A DNA stretch of 64,000 nt from Streptomyces sp. Y2F8-2 (GTDB taxonomy: Bacteria > Actinomycetota > Actinomycetes > Streptomycetales > Streptomycetaceae). Positions 27,392 through 38,808 of the stretch are shown piece after piece (the first letter of the stretch is position 1; the number at the start of each line of letters is the position of its first letter). The position numbers and the translations under genes are program-made. The notes under the pieces were generated by a model, which saw only the letters and a program-made list of their open reading frames with translations, was not told where the DNA came from and did not search any database. The stretch lies in contig NZ_BNGS01000006.1 in assembly GCF_014905555.1 (NCBI RefSeq), forward strand, positions 62,001-126,000, read 5' to 3'.

Positions 27392-29071
27392 ATGGAAACC
27401 CCCACATATCTGGCAGCCGAGCTACGACTCCCCACAAACGGGCTCGACTACGCGATCCTCGGGATCTACTTCGCGGTCGTCCTCGGCATCGGCTTCGCGG
27501 CCCGCCGCTCGGTGAAGACCAGCCTCGACTTCTTCCTGTCCGGACGCTCCCTGCCCGCCTGGATCACCGGTCTCGCGTTCATCTCCGCCAACCTGGCCGC
27601 CACCGAGATCCTCGGCATGGCCGCCAACAGCGCCCAGTACGGCGCCTACACCGTGCACTGGTACTGGATCGGCGCCATCCCGGCCATGGTCTTCCTGGGC
27701 CTGGTGATGATGCCGTTCTACTACGGCTCCAAGGTCCGCTCGGTGCCCGAGTTCCTGCTGCTGCGCTTCGACAAGGGGGCGCACCTGCTGAGCTCGATCC
27801 TGTTCGCCTTCGCCGCGATCCTCATCGCGGGCGTCAACCTCTACGCCCTCGCGATCGTCGTGGAGGCCCTGCTGGGCTGGCCGCAGTGGGTGGCGATCGT
27901 GGTCGCCGGCTTCTTCGTGCTCGCGTACATCACCCTCGGCGGCCTGTCGTCGGCGATCTACAACGAGGTGCTGCAGTTCTTCGTGATCCTCGCGGCCCTC
28001 ATCCCGATCACCGTGCTCGGCCTGAAGAAGGTCGGCGGCTGGGGCGGCCTGACCGACAAGCTCACCCAGGCCCACGGCCACGACTTCGTCACCGCCTGGG
28101 GCGGCACCGGGATCGGCCACGCCAACCCGCTGGGTGCCAACTGGCTGACGATCGTCCTCGGCCTCGGCTTCGTGCTGTCCTTCGGCTACTGGACCACCAA
28201 CTTCGCCGAGGTCCAGCGCGCCCTGTCCGCGAAGAACCTCTCCGCGGCCCAGCGCACCCCGCTCATCGCCGCGTTCCCGAAGATCTTCATCGTGTTCCTG
28301 GTGATGATCCCGGGCCTGGTGGCCGCCGTCCTGGTCCCGAAGATCGGCACGCCCGGCTCGTCCCTGCAGTACAACGACGCGATCCCGTACCTGATGCAGG
28401 AGCTGCTGCCCAACGGTGTCCTCGGCATCGCGGTGACCGGCCTGCTGGCGGCCTTCATGGCGGGCATGGCGGCCAACGTGTCGTCCTTCAACACGGTGTT
28501 CACCAACGACATCTGGGCGCGGTACATCGTCAAGGACCGCGAGGACGCGTACTACGTCCGCTTCGGCCGCCTCATCACGGCGATCGGCGTGCTGGCGTCG
28601 ATCGGCACGGCGTTCCTGGCGTCGTCGTTCTCGAACATCATGAGCTACCTGCAGACGCTGTTCTCCTTCTTCAACGTGCCGATGTTCGTGGTGTTCGTCG
28701 TCGGCATGTTCTGGAAGCGCGCGTCCGCGAAGTCCGGCTTCTGGGGCCTGCTCGCGGGCACGGTGACCGCGATGGTGAACTACTTCGTCATCTACAAGCA
28801 CGGCGTCATCGGCATCCCCTCCGACCAGGGCGCCAACTTCGTCTCCGCGATCGCCGGTTTCGTGGCCGGCGCGGTCGTGATGGTCGCGGTCTCGCTGTTC
28901 ACCAGGCCCAAACCGGAGGACCAGCTCCAGGGCCTCGTCTACGGCACCCGCTCGCCCGGCATGGCGGAGCCGCCCTCCGCGGGCGACGACGCCTGGTACC
29001 GCAGGCCCGCCCTGCTCGGCTGGGGCGCGGTCGTCCTCGCCGCCGCCTGCTACATCCCGTTCTCGCTCTGA
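27392..29071 (+). CDS. Sodium:galactose/sugar-type symporter (SSF family)
   Basis: 559 residues and about 14 membrane helices. It begins LDYAILGIYFAVVLGIGFAA and carries DFFLSGRSLPAWITGLAFIS, typical of SGLT-like sugar symporters, and LLAAFMAGMAANVSSFNTVF. Divergence from galTEK suggests that it imports galactose with Na+; this is context-based. A 102-residue membrane partner follows after 20 nt. Confidence 0.88.
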   Translation: METPTYLAAELRLPTNGLDYAILGIYFAVVLGIGFAARRSVKTSLDFFLSGRSLPAWITGLAFISANLAATEILGMAANSAQYGAYTVHWYWIGAIPAMVFLGLVMMPFYYGSKVRSVPEFLLLRFDKGAHLLSSILFAFAAILIAGVNLYALAIVVEALLGWPQWVAIVVAGFFVLAYITLGGLSSAIYNEVLQFFVILAALIPITVLGLKKVGGWGGLTDKLTQAHGHDFVTAWGGTGIGHANPLGANWLTIVLGLGFVLSFGYWTTNFAEVQRALSAKNLSAAQRTPLIAAFPKIFIVFLVMIPGLVAAVLVPKIGTPGSSLQYNDAIPYLMQELLPNGVLGIAVTGLLAAFMAGMAANVSSFNTVFTNDIWARYIVKDREDAYYVRFGRLITAIGVLASIGTAFLASSFSNIMSYLQTLFSFFNVPMFVVFVVGMFWKRASAKSGFWGLLAGTVTAMVNYFVIYKHGVIGIPSDQGANFVSAIAGFVAGAVVMVAVSLFTRPKPEDQLQGLVYGTRSPGMAEPPSAGDDAWYRRPALLGWGAVVLAAACYIPFSL

Positions 29072-29091
29072 CCGCGGAGGATTGACCGACC

Positions 29092-29400
29092 ATGTCCGAG
29101 TACTCCGAACACGACGTCCAGCACCAAGTCACCGAGCTGGAAGGCAAGTCCGCCACCGCGGCACGCATCTTCGACCTCCGCCGCATCATCGGCGGCCTGT
29201 TCGTCCTCTACGGCGTCATCGTGATGATCGCGGGCTTCACGGCCTCCGACGCGGCGATCCGCAAGGCGGAGGGCGTCAACATCAACCTGTGGACGGGCCT
29301 CGGGATGCTGATCCTGGGCCTGCTGTTCCTGCTGTGGCTGAAGCTGAGGCCGATAGCTCCGCCGTCCGTCGACGCGGGGTCGGACGAGAAGCCGGAGTAG
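29092..29400 (+). CDS. Small two-helix membrane protein linked to the symporter
   Basis: 102 residues. An N-terminal soluble helix is followed by two membrane helices (GGLFVLYGVIVMIAGFTA and GLGMLILGLLFLLWLKL), with an acidic C-terminus. It has a GGAGGATTG ribosome site and lies 20 nt behind the symporter, so it is co-expressed. I know no named function; a transporter accessory role is inference. Confidence 0.75.
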   Translation: MSEYSEHDVQHQVTELEGKSATAARIFDLRRIIGGLFVLYGVIVMIAGFTASDAAIRKAEGVNINLWTGLGMLILGLLFLLWLKLRPIAPPSVDAGSDEKPE

Positions 29401-29539
29401 CTCGGCCACGCTCCGCCGAGCGCGGGGGAACTGCGCGTCGCACGTCGGCTGCGGGTGATCCGTGGCCGACCGCGCCCGCGCGGCGGAGCCGCATGTCGAC
29501 ACGGCCCCGCGCCCACCCCTGTCCGGGCGCACCCTTCGG

Positions 29540-30223
29540 CTAATCGATCCCGGGCTGGACGGGCCCCGCCCGGTCCAGCAAGCCCGTCCGGGCGGCCAGC
29601 GCGGCAGCCTCGAGGCGGGAGCCCACGCCCAGTTTCATCAGGACGCGCTGGACGTGGGTGCGGGCCGTGGACGGGGCGATGCCCATGCCCGCCGCGATCA
29701 GGCGGGTGTCCTCGCCGTCGGCCACCCGGACCAGGACCTCGACCTCCCTCGGGGTCAGCATCTGCAACAGGCGCTGGCCCTCGTCGTCCGGCTGAGCCGC
29801 CGGGTGGAGCAGTTCGTTGAACGCGCCCTGCAACAACTGCGGCGCCACGGCCGCCTCGCCCGCCCGCGCCTTCATGATGGCCCGCTCGACGCCCTCGATG
29901 CGCTCGTCGTGCCGTACGTAGCCCGAGGCGCCGGCGGCGAACGCGGCCGCTATCCCGCGCGGGCTCGGCACCGGGCCGAGCACCAGCACCGCCACCTGCG
30001 GGCGCTCCCGCTTGATGCGCACCACCGGGTCGAAGGCGCCCGGCTCCGCGGGTGCCGCCGTGCCCAGCAGGCACACCTCGGGCGCCCTGCTGATCACCAG
30101 GTCCGCCGCCCCCGCGGCGGGCGCCGCCGCGGCGAGCACCCGGTGTCCCCTCAGCTTCAGAGCCGAGGCCAGCGCCTCGGCGAGCAATCGGTGGTCGTCG
30201 ACCACCATGAGCCGCACTCCCAT
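29540..30223 (-). CDS. LuxR-type regulator with degenerate receiver
   Basis: 227 residues. The N-terminal receiver fold keeps LMVVDDHRLLAEALASAL. The phospho-acceptor position reads PEVCLLGTAAP (Gly where Asp is expected), and the conserved Lys is replaced in GYVRHDE, so ordinary phosphorylation is unlikely. The C-terminal LuxR HTH is intact: LTPREVEVLVRVADG, IAPSTARTHVQRVLMKLG. The ATG at 30223 has GGGGGG 8 nt upstream. It lies alone, divergent from nothing recognised. Confidence 0.85.
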   Translation of the reverse strand: MGVRLMVVDDHRLLAEALASALKLRGHRVLAAAAPAAGAADLVISRAPEVCLLGTAAPAEPGAFDPVVRIKRERPQVAVLVLGPVPSPRGIAAAFAAGASGYVRHDERIEGVERAIMKARAGEAAVAPQLLQGAFNELLHPAAQPDDEGQRLLQMLTPREVEVLVRVADGEDTRLIAAGMGIAPSTARTHVQRVLMKLGVGSRLEAAALAARTGLLDRAGPVQPGID

Positions 30224-30424
30224 CGAGCAACCCCCCAGTCCGCCCCCGTGGATGCCCACTATGGATGCCCACTGGCCCGCATGGACAGAAGCCCCCCGGC
30301 GCACCCCCTGTCCTTCATGCCCCCGGAAGCTACACGCTTGTTCGACATCGCGCTTCCCCTACCGGCCAGAAGTGCCCCGGATTACGGAAATCCCGCCCAA
30401 TGGCGCCTGATGACGGGTACGTGA

Positions 30425-30456
30425 AAGGCCCCGCACCCGAACAGGAGCGAGGCCTT
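30425..30456 (-). terminator. Terminator hairpin after the beta-propeller gene pair
   Basis: Arms 30425-30434 and 30447-30456 (AAGGCCNCGC type, one G-U pair) with a 12-nt loop lie about 20 nt past the stop at 30477. The gap 30224-30476 holds no gene. Confidence 0.5.
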
Positions 30457-30476
30457 CGCCGCGCGCCGCGTACGCG

Positions 30477-32261
30477 CTACTTGGCGCCGAAGCCGAGCGC
30501 GGTGTACGACTTCTGATCGGCCGTGAACGGCTTGCTGACCAGGTCCTTGCCGAGGAACAGCCGGCCGTCGGTGTAGAGCAGCTCGGACGTCTTCGGCACC
30601 ATGCTCATGATCGCGCCCAGCACCTCGCGGGAGGCCGGGGTCTCCAGCAGTCTCGTCTGCTTCAGGGATCCGCCGTCGACCGAGACCACCTGGGCGCCCT
30701 TGTTGTACGGGCCGCTCTTGTACGCCAGCACGTTCCCGCCGTCCATGCGGATCGGGAAGATGTCGTAGCCGTCGCCGGCGTCGATCCGGTCACCGGTGGT
30801 CTTCCCGGTGGCCAGCGAGAACGCGATGATCTCGTTGGTGCGGGTGCCCTGTGCCGAGCCGTCGTGGTCGTTGGTCGGCACGTACAGCTTGTCGTTGCCC
30901 ACCGTGATCGCCTGGCAGTCGTGCACCTTGCCGACGCCGCAGTGGTGCTCGTACTTGCCGTCCTCCAGCGTGATCTTCGTGCGCAGCCTGCCGGTGTCGT
31001 CCAGCGAGAAGACGTCCGTGGCGCCGGAGGCGGTGATGCCGCCCGAGTCCACACCGAACACGACCGGCTTTGTGGAGATCACCTTGGCGTTGTCGATGCC
31101 CTGGGGGAGCTTGTAGCTCCACCTGGCGCCCCCCGTCCCCGGGTCGAGCAGCTGGACCTCGTACAACTCCCTGCCGAAGGGGCCGCACTTGCGCACCGCT
31201 ACGAGCTGATCGCCGCCCGCGTAGCCGACGTCCGCGCAGGAGCCCCTCTGGTGCTGCCACAGCACCTTGCCGGTGGTCAGGTCGAAGGCGGCACCGCCGT
31301 AGAGGCCGGCGCCGGCGGCGACCGTCGTGCCGCTGATCGAGACCTCACCGAACGGGACCGGGGCGCCACCGGTGCCGACCGATTTCGTCCACAGCTTCTT
31401 CCCGGTGGCGACCTCGAACGCGGTGACGTCGCTGCACGGCTTGCGGTCCCGCACGTCGGCCCGCTTGCCCGACTCGGAGACCACCACGGCGATCCCCGAG
31501 GAGCTGATCTCGGGGGAGCCCGCGCAGGTCTGGCCGTTGAGCGGCAGCGTCCACTTGGTCGCGCCGGTGTCCGGGTCGTAGCCCACGATCTTGTTGATGC
31601 CGGCCTTGGCGTAGACGGAGTCGGTGAGCCAGGAGCCCGCGACGTTGTCGAGCTCCTGTCTGTCCGTGATCCGCGGCGCCGGGATCTGGAAGAGGACCTT
31701 GGCACTGGGGTCGGCCGGCGCCTTCTCCTTGCCGGAACCGGAGCCGCCGGTGCTGCTGCCCTGGCCGCCCTGGCCGCTGTCGGCACCGGACGCGGAGCCG
31801 CCGCCCGTGTCGCCGCCGGAGGAGCTGTTCGCGTACCAGGCCCCGACGCCGACGATCAGCGCGATGGCCGCGACCGCAGCGACGACGATCCACACCGTGG
31901 CACTCGGCCCTTTGCCGCCGCCGCCCGGGGTTCCGTGCGGCGGTACGGGGACCATCGGCGACTGCTGATAGCCGTAGCCGGGGTGCTGGTTCGGGTAGCC
32001 GTACCCGGGCTGCTGGGCATACCCGTTCCCCGGTTGCGGCGGGGCCGGCGGCTGCGGGTAGCCGTAGCCGGGTCCCTGGGCGGGCGGCGGGGGCGCCTGG
32101 GGCGGCGGCTGGGGTGCGCCGAAGCCGCCCGGCGGCGGAGGCTGCGGGGCGCCGAAACCAGCGCCCGGGGCCGGGTTCTGCGGGGCGCCGAAACCACCGC
32201 CCGGCGGCGGCTGGTGGGGCGGCGGGGGCGGCTGGTGGGGAGGGGGCGGCGGCTGGCTCAT
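30477..32261 (-). CDS. Membrane-anchored PQQ-like beta-propeller protein (paralogue A)
   Basis: 594 residues. A cytoplasmic N-terminus of about 110 residues is rich in Pro, Gln, Gly and Tyr (GYGYPQPP-type repeats). A single helix (TVWIVVAAVAAIALIVGVGAW) is followed by a Ser/Gly spacer and an extracellular PQQ-binding-like beta-propeller with recurring (T/A)GKxLW and TGATKWTLPL blades. It is a type of protein often seen beside Ser/Thr kinases in actinobacteria, probably a surface sensor or scaffold; its function is unknown. It follows paralogue B by 61 nt. Confidence 0.78.
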   Translation of the reverse strand: MSQPPPPPHQPPPPPHQPPPGGGFGAPQNPAPGAGFGAPQPPPPGGFGAPQPPPQAPPPPAQGPGYGYPQPPAPPQPGNGYAQQPGYGYPNQHPGYGYQQSPMVPVPPHGTPGGGGKGPSATVWIVVAAVAAIALIVGVGAWYANSSSGGDTGGGSASGADSGQGGQGSSTGGSGSGKEKAPADPSAKVLFQIPAPRITDRQELDNVAGSWLTDSVYAKAGINKIVGYDPDTGATKWTLPLNGQTCAGSPEISSSGIAVVVSESGKRADVRDRKPCSDVTAFEVATGKKLWTKSVGTGGAPVPFGEVSISGTTVAAGAGLYGGAAFDLTTGKVLWQHQRGSCADVGYAGGDQLVAVRKCGPFGRELYEVQLLDPGTGGARWSYKLPQGIDNAKVISTKPVVFGVDSGGITASGATDVFSLDDTGRLRTKITLEDGKYEHHCGVGKVHDCQAITVGNDKLYVPTNDHDGSAQGTRTNEIIAFSLATGKTTGDRIDAGDGYDIFPIRMDGGNVLAYKSGPYNKGAQVVSVDGGSLKQTRLLETPASREVLGAIMSMVPKTSELLYTDGRLFLGKDLVSKPFTADQKSYTALGFGAK

Positions 32262-32322
32262 GGCGTGAGGACCTCGAAGGACACAGGAACAGTGGGCGGG
32301 GACGGGCGGGTCGGCGGACCGC

Positions 32323-34212
32323 TCACTTGCCGTAGGCCAGCATCAGCTTCTCCTTGGACCGGGTACCGCCGGTCAGTCGGGTGGTGGAGAGGTAGAGGCG
32401 CCCGTCCACGTAGTCGATCGCCTTGGCGAAGAAGCCGCTCTCGACCTGCGCGGCGCCCGCCGGGTTCTGCAGCAGCCTCGCCGTGGTGTGGCTGCCGCCT
32501 GCCGTCGCGATGGACACGACCTGGCCGCCCGTGTCGTACGACGGCTCGACATACGCGATCAGATGGGTGCCGTCCATCTTGAGCGGGAGCATCGACTCGT
32601 CCGCGGGGGACTTCACCCGCCACTTCTCCTTGCCGGTGTCCAGGTTGATCGCGACGATCTCGTTCGGGCCGCTCTTCGCGTCGGTCGGCAGGTACAGGGT
32701 GCTCGCGTCGGCCACGGCGCCCGTGCAGCCCTGCAGGTCACGGTTGAGGATGGCCCAGCCGCACCGGGGTGCGAAGGACTCGTCGACGTCGAGCTGGGAG
32801 CGCACGCTGCCGTCACTCTTCAGTGTGGAGACGTTCCACCGCGTCTTGTCCTCGTTGGTGAGGTAGAGGACGACCGGGTCGACGGAGTAGATGCGGGCGA
32901 GCGTCCAGCCCTTGGGGATCTTCTTGGTCCACTTGGCCCTGCCGGTCGTGGGGTCGAGCTCCTGCACCTCGTCGTGCGCGTCGGAGCCGCCGGCGCCGCA
33001 GGAGGCGACCGAGAGGAGCTTGGCGCCGCCCGCGAACGCGGTCGGGAAGCAGGCCGCGCCGTACCGCTGCTTCTCCCACAGCTTCTTGCCGGTGGCCACG
33101 TCGTAGGCCAGGCCGGACTGCGCGCGGGCGACCAGCAGGGTCCTGCCCGTGACGGTCAGGTCGACGGCGAGCGCGCTGTCGAACAGGGCACCGTCTGCGA
33201 TCTGCGCGCTCCAGCCCTTCTTGCCGGTGTCGAGGTCGATCTCCTGGATGTTGTTGCACTTGGCGCTGTCGCTCACGCCGCTCATGTAGGCGACCACGAC
33301 CTTGTCGTCGGCCGTCTTCTGCGGAGTGACCGCGCAGATCTTCTGCGGGAAGGAGATCGGGTTCCAGGTGGGGCTGCCGTCCGCGACGTCGTAGGCGAAG
33401 ACCTGCTTGTACGCGGCCTTCACCGCCGTCCTGCCGGTGATCCACATGCCGGGGGCGTCGGCGCCGTGACCGGGCGCGTCGGGCGCCTGCTGGTACCAGA
33501 GGACCTTGTCCTCGCCCGACTTGCGGTCCTGGTTGAGGTTCTCCGGGTCCGCGCCACCGCCGCTGCCACCGCCCGCGTCGGCCGGGGCGGAGGCGGTGGA
33601 GGACGGTCCGGAGCTCCGGTTCTTGCCGGCGGTGGGCTTGTCGTCCCCGCCGCCCCCGCTGACCGCGTACACGGTGCCGCCTATGAGGAGCAGCGCGGCG
33701 ACGGCGGCGCCCACGACCAGCGCGGGTTTGCCCTTGAAGGGGTTCCCGGAGCCGCCGCCGGGGGGCGGGAGGGGCGCGCCGGGGAACTGGGGCGGCTGCT
33801 GCGGGTAGCCGTAGCCGGGGTGGGGAGCGGCGTAGGGGCCGGGCTGCTGGGAGTAGGGGCCGGGCTGACCGGGCTGCTGGGCGTACCCACCGGGCTGCTG
33901 GGCGTACGGACCGGGCTGACCGCCGTACGGACCCGGACCACCGTACGGACCCGGCCCGCCGTACGGACCCGGCCCGCCGTACGGACCCGGCTGTGGATAC
34001 GCGCCCGGCTGCTGGTACGGGCCGGAAGGCGGCGGCTGCGGCGGCTGGGGGTAGCCGTACCCCGGCTGGGGTGGGGTCGCCGGGGGCTGGACGGGCGGCG
34101 GTGGGGTCGCCTGCCGGGGGTCCTGCGGGGCACCGGAACCGGCCTGCGGCGGCGGATTCTGCGGTATCCCGGAACTGCCGCCCCGGGGCGGCTGGTCGGG
34201 CGGCTGAGTCAT
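32323..34212 (-). CDS. Membrane-anchored PQQ-like beta-propeller protein (paralogue B)
   Basis: 629 residues, the same architecture as its downstream neighbour. The Pro-rich N-terminus has GPYGGPG repeats (about residues 60-115). A helix ALVVGAAVAALLLIGGTVYA comes next, then a Ser-rich linker and a beta-propeller with DTGKKGW, ATGKKLWEKQ and TTGRAKWTKK blades. The ATG at 34212 with GAGGGGG upstream is preferred to one 6 codons earlier. The pair seems to be a tandem duplication in one transcript. Confidence 0.78.
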   Translation of the reverse strand: MTQPPDQPPRGGSSGIPQNPPPQAGSGAPQDPRQATPPPPVQPPATPPQPGYGYPQPPQPPPSGPYQQPGAYPQPGPYGGPGPYGGPGPYGGPGPYGGQPGPYAQQPGGYAQQPGQPGPYSQQPGPYAAPHPGYGYPQQPPQFPGAPLPPPGGGSGNPFKGKPALVVGAAVAALLLIGGTVYAVSGGGGDDKPTAGKNRSSGPSSTASAPADAGGGSGGGADPENLNQDRKSGEDKVLWYQQAPDAPGHGADAPGMWITGRTAVKAAYKQVFAYDVADGSPTWNPISFPQKICAVTPQKTADDKVVVAYMSGVSDSAKCNNIQEIDLDTGKKGWSAQIADGALFDSALAVDLTVTGRTLLVARAQSGLAYDVATGKKLWEKQRYGAACFPTAFAGGAKLLSVASCGAGGSDAHDEVQELDPTTGRAKWTKKIPKGWTLARIYSVDPVVLYLTNEDKTRWNVSTLKSDGSVRSQLDVDESFAPRCGWAILNRDLQGCTGAVADASTLYLPTDAKSGPNEIVAINLDTGKEKWRVKSPADESMLPLKMDGTHLIAYVEPSYDTGGQVVSIATAGGSHTTARLLQNPAGAAQVESGFFAKAIDYVDGRLYLSTTRLTGGTRSKEKLMLAYGK

Positions 34213-34435
34213 CAGCGCTTTCCCCCTCAAAACTGATGTGTCCCCACGCCCGTGGTGCTCGTTTCCGCCACGCCGGTGGTACTCAGGCTGTTCTCAGACG
34301 GACCTTTCTATCACTGGGACGTCTTCGAACACCGGGCCGGTCCTGCCCCTGTTCCCAAGGGAGGACCGGCCCGTGATGCCCTCGTTACGCGCCTTCCCGC
34401 GCCCCTCGCGGCGCGCGCACCGTGACCGCCGACGC

Positions 34436-36241
<1,806 letters not shown>

Positions 36242-36398
36242 TTCACTCCTGACGCGGGGATCGATCAGCCTTCAAGCGTAGGGCCTCCGGGGGAAGGGCC
36301 GGGGCGCGTGCGGATCGTCACTCTTTGTGGTGACGTGGTTCGTGATCGACGGCTACGGTGGGAAGACAGGCCGCAGGATCCCGTCCATGGGAGGAACC

Positions 36399-36991
36399 AT
36401 GCCCGCCGAGTCCGTAGAGCACCGCCACCACTGGCCGGTGCCGCCCCCGGACGGCTACACCGTGGACGACCTGTTCACACTGCCGGATCTCCCGCCGCAC
36501 ACCGAGCTGATCGACGGGAGCCTGGTTTTCGCGAGTCCGCAGCGCCGCTTCCACTTCCTTGCGATCGACCTTCTGGTGAACGGACTGCGCAGCACCGTAC
36601 CGTCCGGCTTCAAGGTCACGCGCGAGATGACGGTCGTACTGGATCGGCGCAACGGCCCCGAACCGGACATCTCCGTGGTCCGTGCCGAAGCGGTCACCGA
36701 CAGGCGTCAGACCCACTTCAAGGCGGCCGACGTCCTGCTCGCCGTCGAGGTGGTGTCACCGGACTCCGAGGCCCGAGACCGCGATTACAAGCCGCACAAG
36801 TACGCCGCGGCGGGCATCCCCACTTCTGGCTGGTCGAGATGGCGGGACAGGACGACCACCCTGCGGTCCAGGTGTACGAACTCGGCGAAGCCACCGGCAC
36901 CTACGCACTGACCGGCATCCACCACGACCACGTCAAGGTCAGCGTGCCGTACGACATCGACATCGACCTGACCGCCATCGACCACCTCTGA
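36399..36991 (+). pseudogene. Uma2-family PD-(D/E)XK protein, one-base frameshift
   Basis: The ATG at 36399 has GGGAGGAACC upstream. Residues 1-140 match Uma2 (LPPHTELIDGSLVFASPQ, GPEPDISVV, LAVEVVSPDSEARDRDYKPHKYAAAGIP). After ATCCCC at 36816-36821 the frame is lost, and the expected continuation HFWLVEMAGQDDHPAVQVYE runs in another frame to a stop at 36991. A run of four C where five are needed explains it. It may be a true mutation or a homopolymer error. Uma2 proteins have a nuclease-like fold and are abundant in Streptomyces; their role is unclear. Confidence 0.75.
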
Positions 36992-37000
36992 GCCCTGTCC

Positions 37001-37894
37001 TCAGACGACCGTCGCCCCCGCCACCGGCCCTGCCGCCGTCCGCACCGACCTGCACGTGCCGGACGCTCGCAGGGCCGCTGCCACCTCCTCCGCCGCCTCG
37101 GCGTCGCGCGCCAGGAAGGCCGTCGTCGGGCCGGAGCCGGACACCAGCGTCGCCAGCGCACCGGCCCCGCGCCCCGCCTCCAGCGTGTCCGCCAGTTCCG
37201 GGAACAGGGACAGCGCCGCCGGCTGCAGGTCGTTCGAGACCGTCGCCGCCAGCGCGCCCGCATCGCCCTTCGCCAGTGCTTCCAGCAGGTCCTGGGAGGC
37301 GATCGGCTCGGGGGTCCGTACGCCCTCGTTCAGTCGGTCGAACTCGCGGAAGACGGCCGGCGTGGACAGCCCCCGGTCCGCCGTCGCGAACACCCAGTGG
37401 AAGGTGCCCCCCACCTCCAGCGCCGTAAGCCTCTCGCCCCGCCCGGTGCCCAGCGCCGCCCCGCCCACCAGGCTGAACGGCACATCGCTGCCCAGCTCGG
37501 CGCAGATCTCCAGCAGTTCCTCGCGCGAGGCTCCCGTACCCCACAGCGCGTCGCACGCCAGTAGTGCGCCCGCCCCGTCCGCGCTGCCGCCCGCCATGCC
37601 CCCGGCGACCGGGATGTCCTTGGCGATGTGGATGTGCACGGCCGGATCAAGGCCGCGGCGTCGCGCGAGCGTCAGTGCCGCCCGCGCCGCCAGGTTCGTA
37701 CAGTCGAGCGGCACCTGCGCGGCGTACGGTCCCGAGCAGGTGACGCGCAGCTCGTCGGCCGGGGTCACCGTGATCTCGTCGTACAGGCCGACGGCCAGGA
37801 AGACGTTCGCCAGGTCGTGGAAGCCGTCGGGGCGGACACCGCCCACCGCGAGCTGCACGTTCACCTTGGCCGGGACGCGAACCCTGACACTCAC
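37001..37894 (-). CDS. ispE: 4-diphosphocytidyl-2-C-methyl-D-erythritol kinase
   Basis: 297 residues. GHMP kinase motifs are PAKVNVQLAVGGVRPDGFH, IPVAGGMAGGSADGAGALL and LVSGSGPTTAFLA. It catalyses an ATP-dependent step of the MEP isoprenoid pathway. It begins at the base after the rsmA stop, so the two are coupled; rpf-rsmA-ispE is a widespread actinobacterial order. It converges with the Uma2 gene. Confidence 0.95.
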   Translation of the reverse strand: MSVRVRVPAKVNVQLAVGGVRPDGFHDLANVFLAVGLYDEITVTPADELRVTCSGPYAAQVPLDCTNLAARAALTLARRRGLDPAVHIHIAKDIPVAGGMAGGSADGAGALLACDALWGTGASREELLEICAELGSDVPFSLVGGAALGTGRGERLTALEVGGTFHWVFATADRGLSTPAVFREFDRLNEGVRTPEPIASQDLLEALAKGDAGALAATVSNDLQPAALSLFPELADTLEAGRGAGALATLVSGSGPTTAFLARDAEAAEEVAAALRASGTCRSVRTAAGPVAGATVV

Positions 37895-38761
37895 TTACTC
37901 GGACTCCCTGTGCTCGGCGATGCGCGCGAACTCCTCCACCGTCAACGACTCGCCCCTCGCCTGCGGTGAGATGCCGGCGGCCACGAGCGCCGCCTCCGCC
38001 GCCGCGGCCGACCCCGCCCATCCGGCGAGCGCGGCCCGCAGCGTCTTGCGCCGCTGGGCGAACGCCGCGTCCACGACCGCGAACACCTCGCCCTTCGACG
38101 CGGAGGTCTTGATCGGCTCGGCGCGCCGCACCAGAGAGACCAGCCCGCTGTCGACGTTGGGCGCGGGCCAGAAGACGTTGCGCCCGATGGCCCCGGCGCG
38201 CTTGACCTCCGCGTACCAGTTGGCCTTCACGGACGGCACCCCGTACACCTTCGACCCGGGCGCGGCGGCGAGCCGGTCGGCGACCTCGGACTGCACCATC
38301 ACCAGCGTCCGCTCGATGCTCGGGAAGGTGTCCAGCATGTGGAGCAGGACGGGGACGGCGACGTTGTAGGGCAGGTTCGCGACCAGCGCGGTGGGCGCGG
38401 GGCCCGGCAGCTCGCGGACGTGCAGCGCGTCGGAGTGCACCAGCGCGAACCGCTCGGCGCGCTCCGGCATGCGCGCCGCGATGGTGGCGGGCAGCGCCCC
38501 CGCCAGCACGTCGTCGATCTCGACGGCGGTGACGCGCTCGGCGACCTCGAGGAGCGCCAGCGTCAGCGAGCCGAGCCCTGGTCCCACCTCCACGACGACG
38601 TCGTCGGGCCGGACGTCGGCGGTGCGGACGATGCGCCGCACGGTGTTGGCGTCGATGACGAAGTTCTGGCCGCGCTGTTTGGTGGGGCGTACGCCGAGGG
38701 CCGCCGCCAGCTCACGGACGTCGGCGGGGCCCAGCAGGGCGTCGGGGGTGGGGCTGCTCAC
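37895..38761 (-). CDS. rsmA: 16S rRNA dimethyladenosine transferase RsmA (KsgA)
   Basis: 288 residues. Motifs are QNFVIDANTVRRIV, the SAM loop VEVGPGLGSLTLALLE, and the catalytic NLPYNVAVPVLLHML. It dimethylates two adjacent adenines near the 3' end of 16S rRNA, a checkpoint of 30S assembly. It follows the rpf gene by 47 nt. Confidence 0.96.
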   Translation of the reverse strand: MSSPTPDALLGPADVRELAAALGVRPTKQRGQNFVIDANTVRRIVRTADVRPDDVVVEVGPGLGSLTLALLEVAERVTAVEIDDVLAGALPATIAARMPERAERFALVHSDALHVRELPGPAPTALVANLPYNVAVPVLLHMLDTFPSIERTLVMVQSEVADRLAAAPGSKVYGVPSVKANWYAEVKRAGAIGRNVFWPAPNVDSGLVSLVRRAEPIKTSASKGEVFAVVDAAFAQRRKTLRAALAGWAGSAAAAEAALVAAGISPQARGESLTVEEFARIAEHRESE

Positions 38762-38808
38762 GGGGCAAGCCTACGGGGCGGCGCCCGGGCCCCGAGCCGG
38801 TGGCACCG

